Assembly (NCBI GenBank): GCA_963422675.2
Contig: CAXVYS010000008.1
Coordinates: forward strand, 1-64,000
Length of the DNA: 64,000 bases
Direction of reading: 5' to 3'
DNA from: UBA4416 sp963422675
GTDB taxonomy: Bacteria; Bacteroidota; Bacteroidia; B-17B0; Aurantibacillaceae
The notes under the pieces are model-generated. The model was not told where the DNA came from and made no database searches. It worked only from the letters and a program-made list of their open reading frames with translations. Below are positions 61,875 through 64,000 of this stretch, piece by piece. Each line of letters starts with the position of its first letter. Position 1 is the first letter of the stretch. A program made the position numbers and the translations under genes.

Positions 61875-62408
61875 TTAAATGAGTAAGGATTCAATATTTT
61901 TATAATTCACTTCGGTTTCCATTAATTTACCATTGATAAATAAAGCCGGTAATTTTTTAATTCCACTCTCTACCCCACCGCGCATACTATCTCTTACATC
62001 CCAGGAGTGTTTATTATTAGCCAATGCGTTATAAACATTTTTATTGTAAGCTTCTACTTCCTTTGCATACCCAATAAGATCGGTTAAATTGAGCTTGTTG
62101 TTTTCTGCAATCAATAATTTATGCACCTCCCAAAATTTGCCTTGCTCATGTAAAGCCACAGCTAATTCAGCAGCCTTCTGCGATTTTTGAAAGGTTTTAT
62201 TTAATGGAAAATGGCGCCATACGAATACAATTTTCTCCGCATAGTTTTCAATGATTTTTTCCATATCACTAAATGCTTTACGGCATTTAGGATCTTCATA
62301 ATCACCATACATGATCAACTGAAAATCAGCCTGTATATTCCCTATATGTGGCTCTTCTTTTTTAAAGGGTAATGTAAGATCCGGGTGTTGTTTTTTAGAT
62401 ATGCTCAT
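61875..62408 (-). CDS. DsbA-family thioredoxin-fold protein with a single cysteine
   Basis: A 177-residue cytoplasmic thioredoxin-fold protein of the DsbA_4/thioredoxin_4 type. I start it at the ATG at 62408 because the preceding 34 codons of a longer frame have no family similarity. The active-site region reads YGDYEDPKCRKAF, so the usual CPxC is DPKC and only the second cysteine remains; it cannot form the normal disulfide. The rest (WRHFPLNKTFQKSQKAAELAVALHEQGKFWEVH and LPALFINGKLM with the cis-Pro) is complete. It may act as a glutathione-like transferase or binding protein. It precedes the VOC gene by 5 bp. Confidence 0.78.
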   Translation of the reverse strand: MSISKKQHPDLTLPFKKEEPHIGNIQADFQLIMYGDYEDPKCRKAFSDMEKIIENYAEKIVFVWRHFPLNKTFQKSQKAAELAVALHEQGKFWEVHKLLIAENNKLNLTDLIGYAKEVEAYNKNVYNALANNKHSWDVRDSMRGGVESGIKKLPALFINGKLMETEVNYKNIESLLI

Positions 62409-62530
62409 GTTATTTAATGTTCTATGGAAATAAATACTCTTATAAAGTACGACGCATGATGTGATGCTTCTTATCAGGTTATGCATTATGGAAACAAATT
62501 TCAACTGCAATTGTTTAGCAGCCTTCCCGC

Positions 62531-62941
62531 TTACTCTACCAGCTTTAGCCAGGCTTTTATCACGTTTTGCAGATCTTTTTGTTTAGACTTAAGATCCGCT
62601 AAATCCTGAATTTTCATCAATCGCCTTCCATCAGTATACTTGCCTTCAAGAAATTCGGAGACCTCTTTTACTTTTTCACCGGTAGGAAAAACAAGTAAGG
62701 CATAGCCTCTGTGAATATTTATCACAACCAGGTCTCTTTTATATTCTTTGGGATCAAAAGGCTTCATATCCCCATTATAAAAGAAAGCCGGTGAATTCCA
62801 TTTGACGTATTCACTAATGTTTTTATCAGTACTCAGTATCAGCTTTCTAATAGCTTCAATGGTTTCTGTTAATGGTGATCCCAACTTTTGGATATACTCC
62901 GTAACTTCATTTGAACTTACCGGATCCTTTGATTTAGCCAT
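62531..62941 (-). CDS. DUF1801-domain protein (YdhG-like)
   Basis: A 136-residue soluble protein with the DUF1801/YdhG-YjbR-like fold. The helix VTEYIQKLGSPLTETIEAIRKLI, the strand EYVKWNSPAFFYNGDMKPF, and RDLVVINIHRGYALLVFP, LEGKYTDGRRLMKI are family marks. The function is unknown; related proteins bind metal (intradiol-like or iron-chaperone claims exist for some). It is leftward, upstream of the DsbA-like/VOC pair (122 bp gap), and may be in the same stress-related set. Confidence 0.8.
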   Translation of the reverse strand: MAKSKDPVSSNEVTEYIQKLGSPLTETIEAIRKLILSTDKNISEYVKWNSPAFFYNGDMKPFDPKEYKRDLVVINIHRGYALLVFPTGEKVKEVSEFLEGKYTDGRRLMKIQDLADLKSKQKDLQNVIKAWLKLVE

Positions 62942-63074
62942 TTTATAAAATTAAGTCCTTAATAATGATACGGCATCTTTTGTTATTGATCTTTATTATA
63001 AAGACTAAACAAAATTAGAGATTTTATAAAGGATTGCAAAACCAAAGATTTTTAAAGTATGATGTTGTTGTAAC

Positions 63075-63108
63075 AAAAAAGCCATCCACCTGATAGCGAA
63101 TGGCTTTT
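63075..63108 (-). terminator. Terminator of lpdA
   Basis: A 9-bp stem AAAAGCCAT/ATGGCTTTT (63077-63085 with 63100-63108) with a 14-nt loop is followed leftward by TTTTTTGTT. Confidence 0.75.
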
Positions 63109-63125
63109 AAAATAACCTCTAAAAA

Positions 63126-64000
63126 TTATAAGTGAATGACTTCACCGTAAGCTGCTGCTGCTGCTTCCATAATAGCTTCACTCATGGTTGGGTGAGGATG
63201 AATGGTTTTAATTAACTCATGCCCTGTTGTTTCCAATTTACGAACCGCTACAATTTCAGCAATCATTTCCGTAACATTTGCACCAATCATATGAGCACCT
63301 AATAATTCGCCATACTTGGCATCAAACACTAATTTCACAAAACCATCTGCAGCACCGGCAGCTTTTGCTTTACCTGATGCAGAGAAAGGAAATTTACCCA
63401 CTTTTAACGTGTAACCCGCTTCCTTAGCTTGTTTTTCTGTCATACCAACTGAAGCAACTTCAGGCTGGCAATACGTACAACCGGGGATATTTTTATAATC
63501 AATCGGATCAACATGTACTCCTGCAATTTTTTCAACACAGGTAATTCCTTCTGCACTTGCAACGTGTGCTAATGCTTGTCCGCCAACGCAATCACCAATA
63601 GCATAATAGCCAGGGATGTTAGTGGCGTAGAATTTATCCGTTAAAATTTTGCCTTTATCTGTTGCAATGCCTACTGCTTCCAACCCTAAATTTTCGATAT
63701 TAGCCTGGATTCCAACTGCTGATAAAACAACTTCTGCTTCAAGGGTGATATTTCCTGTTTTGGTTTTTACATTTACTTTACTGATATCTCCTTTAGTATC
63801 TACGCTTTCAACAGAAGCTTCTGTCATAATTTCGATACCTGCTTTTTTAAAGGACTTCTCTAATTGTTTAGATACGTCTTCATCTTCTACCGGAACAATG
63901 TTTGGTAAAAACTCCACGATGGTTACCTTAGTTCCCATGGTTGCATAGAAATAAGCAAACTCAACCCCTATTGCTCCTGAACCCACAACTACTAATGATT
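63126..64000 (-). CDS. lpdA: Dihydrolipoyl dehydrogenase, C-terminal part (5' end outside window)
   Basis: The frame runs off the right edge; the last 291 codons are present. It starts within the NAD-binding motif (SLVVVGSGAIGVEFAYF) and covers the FAD segment YAIGDCVGGQALAHVASAEG, then YCQPEVASVGMTEKQA and the C-terminal active-site pair HPHPTMSEAIMEA with the catalytic His/Glu. This is the E3 component that reoxidises lipoamide in pyruvate, 2-oxoglutarate or glycine-cleavage complexes. The CxxxxC disulfide would lie in the missing N-terminal half, but the rest is a canonical Lpd, unlike the related flavoprotein at 27.6 kb. A terminator follows the stop. Confidence 0.93.
   Translation of the reverse strand, partial: SLVVVGSGAIGVEFAYFYATMGTKVTIVEFLPNIVPVEDEDVSKQLEKSFKKAGIEIMTEASVESVDTKGDISKVNVKTKTGNITLEAEVVLSAVGIQANIENLGLEAVGIATDKGKILTDKFYATNIPGYYAIGDCVGGQALAHVASAEGITCVEKIAGVHVDPIDYKNIPGCTYCQPEVASVGMTEKQAKEAGYTLKVGKFPFSASGKAKAAGAADGFVKLVFDAKYGELLGAHMIGANVTEMIAEIVAVRKLETTGHELIKTIHPHPTMSEAIMEAAAAAYGEVIHL

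Overview
The window comes from a Bacteroidota chromosome (AT-rich, probably free-living and aerobic). Several independent signs agree. There are secreted proteins with type IX secretion (T9SS) C-terminal signals, a PorP/SprF-family protein, gliding-motility-type (CHU_C) C-termini, a TonB receptor with a carboxypeptidase-regulatory-like N-terminus, TAnnTTTG-type promoter elements, almost no Shine-Dalgarno sequences, and Bacteroidota families such as HYC_CC_PP and DUF5808. I cannot place it below phylum level. No rRNA, tRNA, CRISPR array, transposase or phage gene is visible.

Layout. 1-3.5 kb: the tail of a LuxR-type regulator, a MITE-like inverted-repeat element, then a leftward metal-related set (TonB receptor, HMA-domain protein, HYC_CC_PP protein). 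3.5-20.4 kb: housekeeping and small-enzyme genes (ligA, a DEAD-box helicase, a SiaC-type protein, rluF beside a J-domain/KTSC protein, an LLM oxidoreductase, an OYE-family enoate reductase, aspA, OsmC, a subtilase and a trans-sulfuration enzyme). 20.8-33.5 kb: a mostly rightward block with EI24 protein and mqnA (futalosine menaquinone route), an M1 peptidase whose C-terminus looks like an Omp85-type outer-membrane barrel, an LTA-synthase-like sulfatase, a dihydrolipoamide-dehydrogenase-like flavoprotein without the redox cysteines, cyanophycin synthetase, rbfA and a LolC/E-like permease. 34.7-42.8 kb: two giant surface proteins sharing a 1,982-bp direct repeat with no difference that I can see, followed by the porP/sprF gene likely needed to export them. 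43-52.2 kb: a secreted hydrolase, a SiaA/SiaB/SiaC-like partner-switching module (TPR-SpoIIE phosphatase, kinase-like protein, phosphoacceptor), a small HTH protein, a tail-fibre-like surface protein and a secreted M4 peptidase. 52.2-64 kb: leftward genes including two more DEAD-box helicases, a second TPR-SpoIIE phosphatase, an anti-sigma/cupin protein, a bestrophin, a TetR-controlled membrane/rhodanese cluster with a matching pair of operators, small stress-type proteins and the 3' part of lpdA.

Working together. The two CHU_C proteins and PorP/SprF form one export-and-adhesin locus. The three type-A-signal hydrolases (S8, lipase-like, M4) would use the same T9SS. The SiaABC-like genes and their scattered paralogues (siaC-like at 8.1 kb, SpoIIE at 53.5 kb) suggest a partner-switching network that may control a surface or biofilm output. 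The most notable observations are the M1-Omp85 fusion, the exact 2-kb repeat that would let one adhesin gene be cleanly deleted or converted, the Sia-type network, and the TetR operator pair.
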